Source: Kiritimatiellia bacterium (GTDB lineage: Bacteria > Verrucomicrobiota > Kiritimatiellia > UBA8416 > JADHWI01). From it: 64,000 nucleotides of DNA. A program made the translations under genes and the position numbers. The notes below the pieces were generated by a model. It saw only the letters and a program-made list of their open reading frames with translations, made no database searches and was not told the origin of the DNA. Positions 51,005 through 59,936 of the stretch are shown here, piece by piece. The stretch covers positions 1-64,000 of the forward strand of contig JASLPY010000002.1 in assembly GCA_030744755.1 (NCBI GenBank), in the 5' to 3' direction. The stretch's first letter is position 1. Every line of letters starts with the position of its first letter.

Positions 51005-51961
51005 ATGGATAATAGAGAGAAGATCGTTAAGAAACTTCTGAACACGCAGGTTGTTGTGTTCCTGAGTGCCGTCGTGATGTGGATCGCCCTGGGCGTGTTC
51101 ACCGACGAGTTTGCCACTCTCGGCAACTTCCAGAACCTGATGAAGCAGATGGCCATAACCGGCGTTATAGGTGTTGGTGCGCTAATAGTGATCCTGACAA
51201 GAGGCATTGACCTTTCCGTGGGGTCGCTGATTGCGTTTGTAAACGTCATCCTCGCGATGCTGCTTGTAAACACCGGTTTGTCTATCCCGGCGGCTATTGT
51301 CGTTGTGCTCGCCGTGTCGATATGCCTGGGCCTTCTGAACGGAGTCATGGTTTACGATTTCAAGCTGCCCCCGTTCATTGCGACTCTGGGCATGATGATC
51401 GTTCTTCGCGGCGCCGCCCAGCTCATCTCGCATGGTCACACCATCAGCACGATGAAGCTCTCAGATTTCTCCTGGGGCAAGTTCATCGGCATCCCGTATC
51501 TTTTCTGGGTTCTGATCTTTGTTGTCCTGATCGCCGAGATAATTCTTCGGCGAACAGTGTTCGGACGGTACGTCTACTCGCTGGGAAGCAATGAAGAAGC
51601 CACGAGGCTGTCGGGAATCAATACCCGTATGGTAACGTACGGTGTCTACATGATCGCGGCCTTTCTCGGTGGCATTGCGGGAATAATGCTGACCACCAGG
51701 ACGAACCAGGGAAGCCCCACGGCAGCCCAGATGTTTGAGTTGGACGCCATTGCCTGCGCCGTGCTGGGCGGAGCCAGCTTCGCGGGAGGTGAGGGCAACG
51801 CGATAGGATCGTTCATTGGTGCCCTGGTGATGATAACAATTTACAACGGTTGTGACCTTCTACCGAACGTTGACTCCAACTGGACGAAGGTCATAGTAGG
51901 CGCCATTCTCATTACAACCGTCGCAGTCGACCAGTTCCGCAAACGCCGCACGGGGCAGTGA
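51005..51961 (+). CDS. Sugar ABC transporter permease (RbsC-type)
   Basis: A 318-residue membrane protein with eight to ten helices and the family EAA-like segment GSNEEATRLSGINT on a cytoplasmic loop, plus the LTRGIDLSVGSLIAF and GGASFAGGEGNAIGSFIGAL signatures. ATG at 51005 is chosen; GTG three bases upstream is possible. It completes a BAC-type importer with no catabolic genes next to it. Confidence 0.92.
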   Translation: MDNREKIVKKLLNTQVVVFLSAVVMWIALGVFTDEFATLGNFQNLMKQMAITGVIGVGALIVILTRGIDLSVGSLIAFVNVILAMLLVNTGLSIPAAIVVVLAVSICLGLLNGVMVYDFKLPPFIATLGMMIVLRGAAQLISHGHTISTMKLSDFSWGKFIGIPYLFWVLIFVVLIAEIILRRTVFGRYVYSLGSNEEATRLSGINTRMVTYGVYMIAAFLGGIAGIMLTTRTNQGSPTAAQMFELDAIACAVLGGASFAGGEGNAIGSFIGALVMITIYNGCDLLPNVDSNWTKVIVGAILITTVAVDQFRKRRTGQ

Positions 51962-51985
51962 TGGGGGAGAGCATCGGTGCCTGAA

Positions 51986-52076
51986 AGTAGCGCGGCTCTC
52001 CAGAGCTGCGCATCGCCATGATCGGCATACAGGCGGTGCGAATCTTCTGTGATCACCTCTGGAGAGGCGATCTACC
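51986..52076. repeat. REP-like inverted pair F7 (tail-to-tail)
   Basis: AGTA (51986-51989), hairpin GCGC-G-GCTCT-CC-AGAGC-T-GCGC (51990-52011), 39 bp spacer, hairpin GATC-A-CCTCT-GG-AGAGG-C-GATC (52051-52072), then TACC. Both hairpins are relatives of those in F2 (25517-25573) but in the reverse arrangement. It lies between the convergent permease and ftsZ genes. Confidence 0.75.
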
Positions 52077-52111
52077 GGGAGCGAGAGGATTTGCCACTAA
52101 ACCACTGCCCC

Positions 52112-53302
52112 CTACTTCTCAATCCTCATCCCGCGGCGGATAAAGGTCGGTACATCCATGTCTTCGCCATCCAGGATTGTTGGCTCGACGTCTTTGAACC
52201 TGCCCCTGCCGGATGCTTCCAGCTTCAGTCTTTCCTGTCGTGGCCGCCGCTTGCGTTTCTTTGATGGCTGCGCCGCGATAGGTGATAGTGGCGGCCCCTC
52301 GGCCGGATGCTCGGAGACCGGCTGCTGAGGGATCTCGGTCTCAACCTGGGGTCGAACTTTGCGCTTTTCCCCAACGATAGCCATAAGTGAGATGCGGCCA
52401 ATCCATCCGTCATCCACAGAAGTACCCATAACCACCCGGCATTGCGGGCGGACGGTGGACGAGATTCCGTCCATGATCTGCCCTATCTCCTTAAGGGTAA
52501 GATCCGGCCCCCCCACGATGCTGAGCATCAGGAGCCGTGCACGCTCCGCCAGCTTCCCCTGTTCCATTAGGGAGCCGGTGAGAAGCGATTCGACCGCCTT
52601 TGATGCCCGGTCCTCCCCTTCGGCACCCGCGGCCGCAAAAAGGCATTCGCCTTTTGTGTCGGAAGACAGCCGGCGCAGATCCGCAAGATCGAGTCTGAGG
52701 TAGCCGGGCAGGGCGAGCATCTGGTAAAGCGAGTACACGCCGGAGGAAAGAAGCGAATCAGCTTCTTTGAACACACCGGCGATGTCACGGGAGTCAACGC
52801 TCTCAAAAAGAGAGTTGTTCCTGACCACCACAACGGTGTCACAGATCTCCCGCAAGGCTTCCATATCCTTTGCTGCGGCCGCTTTGCGCTGGGCCCCTTC
52901 GAAGTCGAAAGGGAGCGTCACAAAACAGACAGTTGCGGCTCCCGCCTCCTGTGCGGCCCCAAGAACGACAGGAGTAGCCCCGCCGCCAACTCCGCCACCC
53001 AGTCCGGCAACGACGACAACAAGTTCCATGTTCTCCAGCATGGCCAGTATCTTCGCCGTATCATGCTCCGCGGCTTCGCGTCCCTGCTGGGTGTCGCCGC
53101 CAGTTCCGAATCCAGCCGTGACGACTTCGCCAATCTGGATCCTTTCTGTCGCCGATGATTCAACCAGCGAGCAAGTGTCGGTATCCACGGCGAAAGTAAT
53201 GGGGCCGTCATCGGCATCTGACGGCATCTGGCCGACAATTCTGGCTCCTGCTCCGCCAATGCCAACTACGCTTATCTTCCTGCCAATCATAGCTCCATCC
53301 AT
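52112..53302 (-). CDS. ftsZ: Divergent FtsZ cell-division protein
   Basis: FtsZ forms the cytokinetic ring. The 396-residue protein has the N-terminal GIGGAGARIV nucleotide motif. The tubulin signature GGGTGTG is changed to GGGVGGG (102-108). The T7 loop keeps both aspartates (Asp205, Asp208) but has Arg for Asn in the NxDxxD motif. A basic, proline-rich linker leads to the conserved C-terminal peptide DVPTFIRRG that binds FtsA. Position after ftsQ-ftsA supports the call. The two changed motifs suggest altered GTP hydrolysis. The start is ATG at 53302, or ATG four codons later. Confidence 0.9.
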   Translation of the reverse strand: MDGAMIGRKISVVGIGGAGARIVGQMPSDADDGPITFAVDTDTCSLVESSATERIQIGEVVTAGFGTGGDTQQGREAAEHDTAKILAMLENMELVVVVAGLGGGVGGGATPVVLGAAQEAGAATVCFVTLPFDFEGAQRKAAAAKDMEALREICDTVVVVRNNSLFESVDSRDIAGVFKEADSLLSSGVYSLYQMLALPGYLRLDLADLRRLSSDTKGECLFAAAGAEGEDRASKAVESLLTGSLMEQGKLAERARLLMLSIVGGPDLTLKEIGQIMDGISSTVRPQCRVVMGTSVDDGWIGRISLMAIVGEKRKVRPQVETEIPQQPVSEHPAEGPPLSPIAAQPSKKRKRRPRQERLKLEASGRGRFKDVEPTILDGEDMDVPTFIRRGMRIEK

Positions 53303-53331
53303 AAACTCAACATCTTACCCGTCCGGGGTTG

Positions 53332-54534
53332 TTATCTCCCCAGCAGGCCCTTAAAGAACTGTTTCAACGCCGGCCCGCGCCGGTTCGACTGGTACTCCTT
53401 GAAACCATACTGTACCAACCCGCTGCAGGTTGCGTACTCGGGTCCGTCCGTGGCCGTTGCCACACCCGTGATACCGCGCGGTTTGCCTATCTCGCACGGA
53501 AGACCGAACACCTGTTCCACAAGTTCCGCCACGTCCTTCAAGTGCGCCCCGCCGCCGGTAAGAACTATGCCGCCGCCAATAGGTGACAAAACGCCTTCGC
53601 TCTCAAGCTGGTGCAGGATCGTGGCGAGCATTTCCTCGACGCGTGCGTTTATCACGGTGTGGAGGGCACTCAGGTTCACGGACCGTCCGGGGAAACCAAC
53701 TTCCGGTGGAAGCGATACCCGCTGCGACCGGTTGGCCTTGCCAGCCAGCGCACTGCCGGAGTTCTTCTTCAGGCGCTCCGCCTGGCTCGTGGAGACGTTG
53801 AAAGCCATCGCAATGTCGTTGGTGATATGATCTCCACCCACGCCGAGTACGCCGGCTGATGTCACCACGTTCCCGTTGTACACCACGAAGTCAGTTGTAC
53901 CTCCTCCGAGGTCGATGACCAGGGCTCCGCTTCTTCTCTGCTCCGGGGAAAGAACCGAAATGGCGGAACACACCCCGCCAAATACCACGTCCGATACATC
54001 CATGGGAATGTCCTGTACGGTCCTGATAGTGTTGTTGAGCCTGGTCCGCACGCCGTGGATAACAAGAACGTCCAGGGAGAGCCTTGCACCCTCCATTCCC
54101 TCGGGGTGAAGTACGTGTCCCTGGTCGTCGACGCAGTAATGCTGGCTTATCGTGTGGACAATGTCCCGGTCGGGGGGAATGTTAATGGCGCGCGCAACCT
54201 GCACTACCTGCTCAATATCGTCCTGGGAGATTCCCTCTTCCTGGCTGAGTACGGGAACGGTGCCGCGGTTGGACAGGCATTGAATATGCCCGCCAGAGAC
54301 GGTAAGGTATATCTGTCTTATTGCGACCTTGCTGCTCTCCTCGGCCATTTCGAGGGCGGTTTTAACGCAGGCACTCACATTGCCGAAGTCAACGACTTCG
54401 CCCTTGCGGACCCCCTTGGAAGGGCATTCGCCGGTCCCGGTAATCATCACGTAGTTGTCTTCGCGCATCTCTCCAACCAGCGCAATGACTTTGGACGTAC
54501 CTATCTCAAGTGCAACAACAGGTGGTATGGCCAT
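53332..54534 (-). CDS. ftsA: FtsA cell-division ATPase
   Basis: An actin-like protein that tethers FtsZ to the membrane. The 400 residues show the ALEIGTSKVIALV phosphate-1 motif, VIDLGGGTTDFVVY and IVLTGGGAHLKDV. The C-terminal amphipathic helix (ALKQFFKGLLGR) should be the membrane anchor. All look canonical, in contrast to its partner FtsZ. It lies 29 bp upstream of ftsZ. Confidence 0.93.
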   Translation of the reverse strand: MAIPPVVALEIGTSKVIALVGEMREDNYVMITGTGECPSKGVRKGEVVDFGNVSACVKTALEMAEESSKVAIRQIYLTVSGGHIQCLSNRGTVPVLSQEEGISQDDIEQVVQVARAINIPPDRDIVHTISQHYCVDDQGHVLHPEGMEGARLSLDVLVIHGVRTRLNNTIRTVQDIPMDVSDVVFGGVCSAISVLSPEQRRSGALVIDLGGGTTDFVVYNGNVVTSAGVLGVGGDHITNDIAMAFNVSTSQAERLKKNSGSALAGKANRSQRVSLPPEVGFPGRSVNLSALHTVINARVEEMLATILHQLESEGVLSPIGGGIVLTGGGAHLKDVAELVEQVFGLPCEIGKPRGITGVATATDGPEYATCSGLVQYGFKEYQSNRRGPALKQFFKGLLGR

Positions 54535-54593
54535 TGTTTACCGAAACTCCGATTCTCTGCCGGCGCATTCAGTGCGGCCGGTTGGGTTGGCTC

Positions 54594-55469
54594 CTATAGT
54601 GCGTAGATCTTGCCGGGATAAGTTCCGTCAAATCTGGTCCGGTTCATGCCGGCTTCGGACTGCATAACCTGAACCCATCGGCCGAGTTTCCTCAGCAGTT
54701 TGAGACGAGTCTCGGCAGACCTGATGCCCATGCCTTCCCAGGTAAGGGAGATGCTTCTCGATCGCCCTCCGTACCTCGCTTTAACTTCAATATGTTCCGC
54801 ATCGCCCACGTCAACGGTCTCCACCGCCAGCCCGAGCCGGGGATTGTCGCAAACACTCACGATCTGTATTGCTGCAATCGCCATTCCGCGCATTCTCGTC
54901 CCCGGTCCCAGTTCCCCCTTGCGGTATCCGTGGATCGTGGGCAGGGACTTCGTTCGGCCCGGGGCAGGGAACACTATGCCGTCGTTATCGGTTACCAGCG
55001 AACTCCAACGCCCCACGCGTGCCACGGGGATTCGCGGTTCCACTTCCACCGTGAGTGTATCGGGCAGGAACCGGGTAATCCGTATGGCTTTGTAGCTGGT
55101 AGCCCTTTCGAGGAATTCCTTCTGCAATTCATTGATGTCGAAGGCGAAAAGGTTGCTTCCCTCGTTGATCTGTTTCTCCCCGCGTATAAAGTCCTGGGCA
55201 GCAATGGCATCATTCTTGATGGCAATGCGGGTGATTGTGAACCTGTCGTTGCCCGCGAACAGCCATATGCCCATCCATTTTACGCCATACCAGCTCAACC
55301 CAACCAGCAACACCGCTACTGCCGCCACCAGGATCACCGCCGCAAGCTTGTGAAAGCGAGCGCCGTCACCCTTCTTGCGGCGCTTGCGCACGTTCAAAAC
55401 AGGAGTACGCGCGCGCTTCTTCACTGTTCCAAGCTTCTTGCCTGATATTACTTCGTCATCAAACCACAT
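54594..55469 (-). CDS. ftsQ: FtsQ/DivIB cell-division protein
   Basis: A 291-residue bitopic protein: a basic cytoplasmic region (MWFDDEVISGKKLGTVKKRA), one membrane helix (about 43-65), a POTRA domain (FTITRIAIKNDAIAAQDFI) and the FtsQ C-terminal domain. ATG at 55469 is chosen because GGAGGC lies upstream; it overlaps the ddl stop by 11 bp. FtsQ links FtsB/FtsL in the divisome. Confidence 0.85.
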   Translation of the reverse strand: MWFDDEVISGKKLGTVKKRARTPVLNVRKRRKKGDGARFHKLAAVILVAAVAVLLVGLSWYGVKWMGIWLFAGNDRFTITRIAIKNDAIAAQDFIRGEKQINEGSNLFAFDINELQKEFLERATSYKAIRITRFLPDTLTVEVEPRIPVARVGRWSSLVTDNDGIVFPAPGRTKSLPTIHGYRKGELGPGTRMRGMAIAAIQIVSVCDNPRLGLAVETVDVGDAEHIEVKARYGGRSRSISLTWEGMGIRSAETRLKLLRKLGRWVQVMQSEAGMNRTRFDGTYPGKIYAL

Positions 55470-56412
55470 GTGTCTGATGCCTCCTTCCGGAACCGGCTCC
55501 CGCGCCGGTGTCGGTAAACTCATCGCCATCAAAACTGGCCGTCCGCATTATTCTATCACAGAGTTCAGAGAAACTCATTCCGGCGGCAGCTGCGGCCTTG
55601 GGGAGCAGGCTTGTCTCGGTGAATCCGGGAATGCTGTTGAGTTCCAGCGTATACGGCTGCCCTATACCATCGACCCTGAAGTCTACGCGTGCGAAGCCCC
55701 GGCAGCCAAGTATCTCAAACGTCCGCACGGTGAGGTAACGGCAGCGATCTGCGACGGCCTCTTCAACCGGTGCCGGAACCAGGTACTGGCTTCCTCCTCC
55801 GTACTTCGCCTCGTAATCGTACCATGCATCCGGCGCCGCAATCTCTACCAGGGGGAGGAGTTCATCATCAACAATCCCCACGGTCAGCTCGCGGCCCTCG
55901 ATGTAGCTTTCTACGAGAACTTCGTCGTCGTAAACAAGTGCATCCGCGATTGCCGCCTCCCAGCCCGATTCATCCATCACACGGTGGACCCCTATGCTGG
56001 AGCCCTGGCGAGGCGGTTTGACCACAACGGGCAGGTCCAATTGGCTTTTTTCGCCCGCACGGATGATTTCGTAGGCCGGCGTGGCAATACCGCCTTCATC
56101 GAAAGCCTGTTTGCTCAGGATCTTGTCGAAGGCGGCGCGACTTGCCGCGGCACCTGACCCGGTGTACGGAATCCGTTGGCTATCAAGGATTGCCTGTGCA
56201 TCCCCGTCCTCCCCAAAGGTCCCGTGAAGCGCAATGAAAACGGCTTCGACGTCCGGGGGGAGATCGATTTCGTGTCCGGCAAGATCCACTTCGGTGACAT
56301 CATAGCCCGCATCCCGCAACCCTGTTGCTACTGCCCGTCCGGAACGCAGGGATACCTCGCGCTCCGACGACGGCCCTCCCATAAGAACAGCTACTCTCCG
56401 AAACAATGCCAT
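55459..56412 (-). CDS. ddl: D-alanine--D-alanine ligase
   Basis: Ddl joins two D-alanines for the peptidoglycan stem peptide. About 317 residues from ATG at 56412 (AAAGGA upstream), with VLMGGPSSEREVSLRSG, the HGTFGEDGDAQ motif, VKPPRQGSSIGV and the ATP-grasp magnesium site ELNSIPGFTETS. It lies between murC-murB and ftsQ in the usual dcw order. Confidence 0.95.
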   Translation of the reverse strand: MALFRRVAVLMGGPSSEREVSLRSGRAVATGLRDAGYDVTEVDLAGHEIDLPPDVEAVFIALHGTFGEDGDAQAILDSQRIPYTGSGAAASRAAFDKILSKQAFDEGGIATPAYEIIRAGEKSQLDLPVVVKPPRQGSSIGVHRVMDESGWEAAIADALVYDDEVLVESYIEGRELTVGIVDDELLPLVEIAAPDAWYDYEAKYGGGSQYLVPAPVEEAVADRCRYLTVRTFEILGCRGFARVDFRVDGIGQPYTLELNSIPGFTETSLLPKAAAAAGMSFSELCDRIMRTASFDGDEFTDTGAGAGSGRRHQTHVV

Positions 56413-56509
56413 AGTCCTTTTTCCGATCCGCCGCCAAAGTTTAACGAATCCGCCATTCAAGCCATCATTCTCTCTTGGAGCGCGGCGGGCCTCCGCCGCA
56501 TCCCGCATC

Positions 56510-59065
56510 TCAACTCAAAATCTTAATCTCCGGCTCAAGCTCCACGCCGAACCGGAACGCTACCGCCGCCTGCATCTTCTGAATAAGCGCCTCAACATCG
56601 GAAGCCGTAGCGTCCTTCCCCGCAACCAGGATATTCGCATGAGCGGCAGATACTTCCGCTCCACCGATCCTTGTGCTTTTCATTCCTGCCTGTTCCAGCA
56701 GCCGGCCGGCCGAATCCCCTTCGGGGTTCTTGAAAATGGACCCCGCACAACACGAATTCGGCATCCATGACCGCCTGCCCATGGATTCATCCATTGTCTG
56801 CCGGATAACCGCGGCTTCGCCTTCAGGAACGGCAAACGCGGCTTCTATCATCACACTTTCACGCAAACTGAGACAGTCCCGATAGACCGCTCCCAGCTCC
56901 TTGCGGTCTACTATATGCACGCTGCCGTCCTTTTTCAAACAGCGAATCCAGGAAACGTAATTTCCGATTTCTTTTCCCCATGCCCCGGCGTTCATTCGGA
57001 CCGCGCCACCCACGGTTCCGGGAATGCCGTCGAGGAACTCCAGGCCGGCAAGCGAGTGATCTGCGGCCCATCCCGCGAGGTCCGAAAGGGTTGCCGACGC
57101 CCCCGCCAGCACCAGGTTATCCGACTCATAAATGTCACGAAACTCCGCCCCAACAAGGCGAGCCACCACGCCACGAACGCCAAGATCGCTGACAACGACG
57201 TTGAAACCGCCTCCCAACACCGTGAACGGAACACCGTTCTCGTTGGTCCAGGCGAGAAGGGCAGCCAGGTCCTTCTCTGAGCCAACTTTCACCCAAATAT
57301 CCGCGGTTCCCCCAACGCGAAGAGCATTCTTGTTGTGTAACGGCTCATCAATGCTCACTTCTGAATCCGGGAGAAGCCCCTTCAAAACGTGTGTTTCCCT
57401 TACCTCGCAAGGCACATTGAGTGATTCAGTACGATCCTGGACGCCACCGAATGACGCTGACTTAGGCATATCCGCTATCGAACCCACCCCGCCCTTCGGG
57501 CACCCCTCCAAGGAGGGGATCTTCCGTAAGTCACTCAACTGCAACAAATTCCCCTCCTTGGAGGGGTGCCCGAAGGGCGGGGTGGGTTCTCCCGTATGAG
57601 GGCTTAGGTGAGTGCCATTCGGTCCACTGCCAAACTCTTCCCTGGCCCTGTTGGCAACTTCCTCAACATCCCCGGCTCCTATTACCAGCAGCACATCATC
57701 CTTGTGCAAGCTGCGCCGGAGATAGTCCCACGCATGGGCAGGGGACTTGCCCAGCAGCACGCGGGGGAAACAGATTTCCGGGTCTTCCCGGTATTGCCGG
57801 AGTGTCTCGTAGAGATCGCAGGCCAGTCCGCCGTCAATCGGAGCTTCCGACGCGGGGTACACCGGGGTGATTACGAGTTCATCGAGACCCTCGAAACAGG
57901 CAGGAAAATCAGCCATCAGAGCCTTCGTGCGCGTATAGCGGTGTGGCTGAAACACACCAAGGAGCCGTCCGGCGGCCATCGGCCGTGCGGAGCGAATCAA
58001 GGCCGCTATTTCCGATGGATGATGAGCATAATCCGATATTACCAAGATCCCGTCCCTGTCTACGACCCGCTCAAACCGTCGCCTTGGCAGTTCAACGCTG
58101 GAAAGAGCTTCGCACACGGCTTTCGGAGCGACCCCGAGTTCAATCGCAACAGCAGCGGCTGCCAGGGCATTGAGAATGTTGTGAATTCCGGGGACAGGCA
58201 GGCAGACTTCGCCGCGTTCATTGCCTTCAACCGTAAGACAAAAGCGGCTTCGCCCCGGTCTCAGCTCCACGCTGGATGCCGAAACATCGGCATTACAGTC
58301 CATTCCGTATGATATGGCCATTTCAAGGCCTCCGAAAAGTTCGACGGCCTTGGGATCATCGAGGCAGAAGACGACCTTCTTTGCCTGGTTCGCAAAGATC
58401 CGGAAGCACTCTTCCAGTCCTTCCGGACCGGAGAAATGTTCCATATGGTCGAACTCTATGTTGGTGATTACCGCGATGTCAGGACAATAGAGGGCAACGG
58501 TACCATCGCTTTCGTCCGCTTCCGCCACCAGGATCGTCGCATCCCCCCGGCCCGCTACCCCGCCAAGAGCATCGATCTCGCCACCGACACACCATGAGGG
58601 CGACATTCCGGCGTGCTTGAGCACTTGTGCGATGATGGCACTGGTTGTTGTCTTCCCGTGTGTGCCCGAAACGGCCACCGATGTAGCATCATCGAGAAGC
58701 CTCGGGAGAACTTCACCTCGGCGAAACACCGGCACACCGCTTGAAATGGCCGCCTGGATCTCCGGCGTATCGGGACTTACGGCCGTACTTCGGACGACCC
58801 AGTCCACAGATCCGTCGATATGGTCAGCAGAATGCCCCTGTTGAACCCTGATTCCTTTATCGGCAAGCCATCCGGAAATCCGGTTCTCGCTGTTGTCGCA
58901 CCCCGTTACCTCCAGCCCCCGGTCTTTCAGCAGTGCAGCCACGCCGGCCATACCGATTCCGCATATACCCACAAAGTGAACGTGACCACGATTCCGGGAG
59001 AGGCATTCGCGGATTCGGGAAGCATTGTCAGAAATCCTGGAGGGCAGATCATTCATCCCAGCCAT
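56510..59065 (-). CDS. murC-murB: MurC-MurB fusion with a repeat-encoded linker
   Basis: The 851-residue protein joins UDP-MurNAc--L-alanine ligase (about 1-470; GTHGKTTT at 134-141) to UDP-MurNAc dehydrogenase (about 570-851; LGGGFNVVVSDLG and ending in the Glu region). These catalyse consecutive peptidoglycan steps. The linker contains EPTPPFGHPSKEG and KIPSLEGCPKGGVGS (about 493-529), encoded by a 110-bp palindromic repeat inserted in frame. Start is ATG at 59065 or three codons on. Fusion of mur genes is known in chlamydiae and other PVC bacteria. Confidence 0.93.
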   Translation of the reverse strand: MAGMNDLPSRISDNASRIRECLSRNRGHVHFVGICGIGMAGVAALLKDRGLEVTGCDNSENRISGWLADKGIRVQQGHSADHIDGSVDWVVRSTAVSPDTPEIQAAISSGVPVFRRGEVLPRLLDDATSVAVSGTHGKTTTSAIIAQVLKHAGMSPSWCVGGEIDALGGVAGRGDATILVAEADESDGTVALYCPDIAVITNIEFDHMEHFSGPEGLEECFRIFANQAKKVVFCLDDPKAVELFGGLEMAISYGMDCNADVSASSVELRPGRSRFCLTVEGNERGEVCLPVPGIHNILNALAAAAVAIELGVAPKAVCEALSSVELPRRRFERVVDRDGILVISDYAHHPSEIAALIRSARPMAAGRLLGVFQPHRYTRTKALMADFPACFEGLDELVITPVYPASEAPIDGGLACDLYETLRQYREDPEICFPRVLLGKSPAHAWDYLRRSLHKDDVLLVIGAGDVEEVANRAREEFGSGPNGTHLSPHTGEPTPPFGHPSKEGNLLQLSDLRKIPSLEGCPKGGVGSIADMPKSASFGGVQDRTESLNVPCEVRETHVLKGLLPDSEVSIDEPLHNKNALRVGGTADIWVKVGSEKDLAALLAWTNENGVPFTVLGGGFNVVVSDLGVRGVVARLVGAEFRDIYESDNLVLAGASATLSDLAGWAADHSLAGLEFLDGIPGTVGGAVRMNAGAWGKEIGNYVSWIRCLKKDGSVHIVDRKELGAVYRDCLSLRESVMIEAAFAVPEGEAAVIRQTMDESMGRRSWMPNSCCAGSIFKNPEGDSAGRLLEQAGMKSTRIGGAEVSAAHANILVAGKDATASDVEALIQKMQAAVAFRFGVELEPEIKILS
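57480..57589. repeat. Perfect 40-bp-arm inverted repeat inside murC-murB
   Basis: The arms 57480-57519 and 57550-57589 are exact reverse complements over 40 bp (GAACCCACCCCGCCCTTCGG... and its complement), with a 30-bp centre. Each arm is a family B repeat like those at 16587, 45388 and 46699. The element adds about 37 residues to the MurC-MurB linker without breaking the frame. Confidence 0.92.
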
Positions 59066-59151
59066 TCTGCTTCAGCCAAATACTTTTTCAAGCTCTTTAA
59101 TCACCAGCGCCAATATCCCCTCACCAAGAAAACCACCAAAAGAATCACTCA

Positions 59152-59180
59152 TTGACGCGATGACAGCAATCTGCTAGTTT
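59152..59180 (+). promoter_or_regulatory. Toxin-antitoxin promoter
   Basis: TTGACG (59152-59157) and TAGTTT (59175-59180), 17 bp apart, lie 34 bp before the antitoxin ATG. AAGGAGG (59201-59207) is the ribosome site. CTAG repeated around TTTGGT near 59174-59187 may be the autoregulatory operator. Confidence 0.55.
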
Positions 59181-59213
59181 GGTCTAGTCAGATACGAAGA
59201 AAGGAGGCCGGCT

Positions 59214-59465
59214 ATGCACACTGTTAGTCTTTTTGATGCGAAAACGCATTTGTCACGCATCATTGAAGACCTCCTCTCGGGGCGTAACGACGAGGTCGTT
59301 ATTTCGCGTCGTGGAAAGCCGGTGGCACGCTTGGCTCCACTGAAAGAGGTGGACACGAAGAACCGAATTGGTGTTGCTCGCGGGAAGTTTGAGGTACCTG
59401 ACAATATAGACGCTACGAACCCTCAGGTTGCGACACTATTCGGGAGTGACGGAGCGTCGACGTGA
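59214..59465 (+). CDS. Phd/YefM-type antitoxin
   Basis: An 83-residue protein with the Phd/YefM fold: VSLFDAKTHLSRIIEDLLSGR followed by DEVVISRRGKPVARLAPL. It should bind the toxin encoded next and repress the operon. The C-terminal part (about 55-83), which would wrap the toxin, has no strong pattern. The stop overlaps the toxin GTG start by 4 bp. Confidence 0.88.
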   Translation: MHTVSLFDAKTHLSRIIEDLLSGRNDEVVISRRGKPVARLAPLKEVDTKNRIGVARGKFEVPDNIDATNPQVATLFGSDGAST

Positions 59466-59848
59466 GGGTACTGCTGGACACGCAGATTGCCCTCTGGGCG
59501 CTGACGGATAGCCCCCGCCTGTCACAGGAAGCGCGAAGCCTCATTCTGGAGCCGGCAAACGACATCTATTTCAGCGCAGCATCCATCTGGGAGATTGCGA
59601 TCAAGCATCGGTTGGCGCGGCATGACATGCCGGTTTCAGGCGACGAGGCTGCCAACCTCTGCAGGAGCGCGGGCTATATCGAATTGCCCGTCACATCCAT
59701 CCACGCCGCCACAACGGAAGCCCTGCCCCTACACCATAGTGATCCCTTCGATCGCATACTGGTTGCCCAGGCGAAATCAGAGCCCATGCACCTCGTGACC
59801 CATGATCGCATGCTGCCGCAGTATGGCGACAGCATCCTCCTTGTGTGA
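59462..59848 (+). CDS. PIN-domain (VapC-type) ribonuclease toxin
   Basis: A 128-residue PIN domain. The acidic catalytic residues are Asp6 (LLDTQIALWAL), Glu44 (SIWEIAIK), Asp94/Asp97 (SDPFDRILVAQA) and Asp115 (THDRM). Such toxins cleave tRNA or rRNA when freed from antitoxin. It starts at GTG inside the antitoxin stop (GTGA), a translation-coupled pair. Pairing a Phd-type antitoxin with this PIN subtype is common. Confidence 0.9.
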   Translation: MRVLLDTQIALWALTDSPRLSQEARSLILEPANDIYFSAASIWEIAIKHRLARHDMPVSGDEAANLCRSAGYIELPVTSIHAATTEALPLHHSDPFDRILVAQAKSEPMHLVTHDRMLPQYGDSILLV

Positions 59849-59936
59849 GTTCCGGACTGCGACGTGGCTGCTGGAGTAGGTGTGCCCCGGGCCCTGACCC
59901 AGATGGCGCTTCGATAAGCGGAATTGGGGGATTCCC

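Noticed and set aside
52112-53302. FtsZ as a plasmid TubZ or other tubulin relative
   Set aside because: The gene lies in the dcw cluster next to ftsA and retains the FtsZ C-terminal FtsA-binding peptide.
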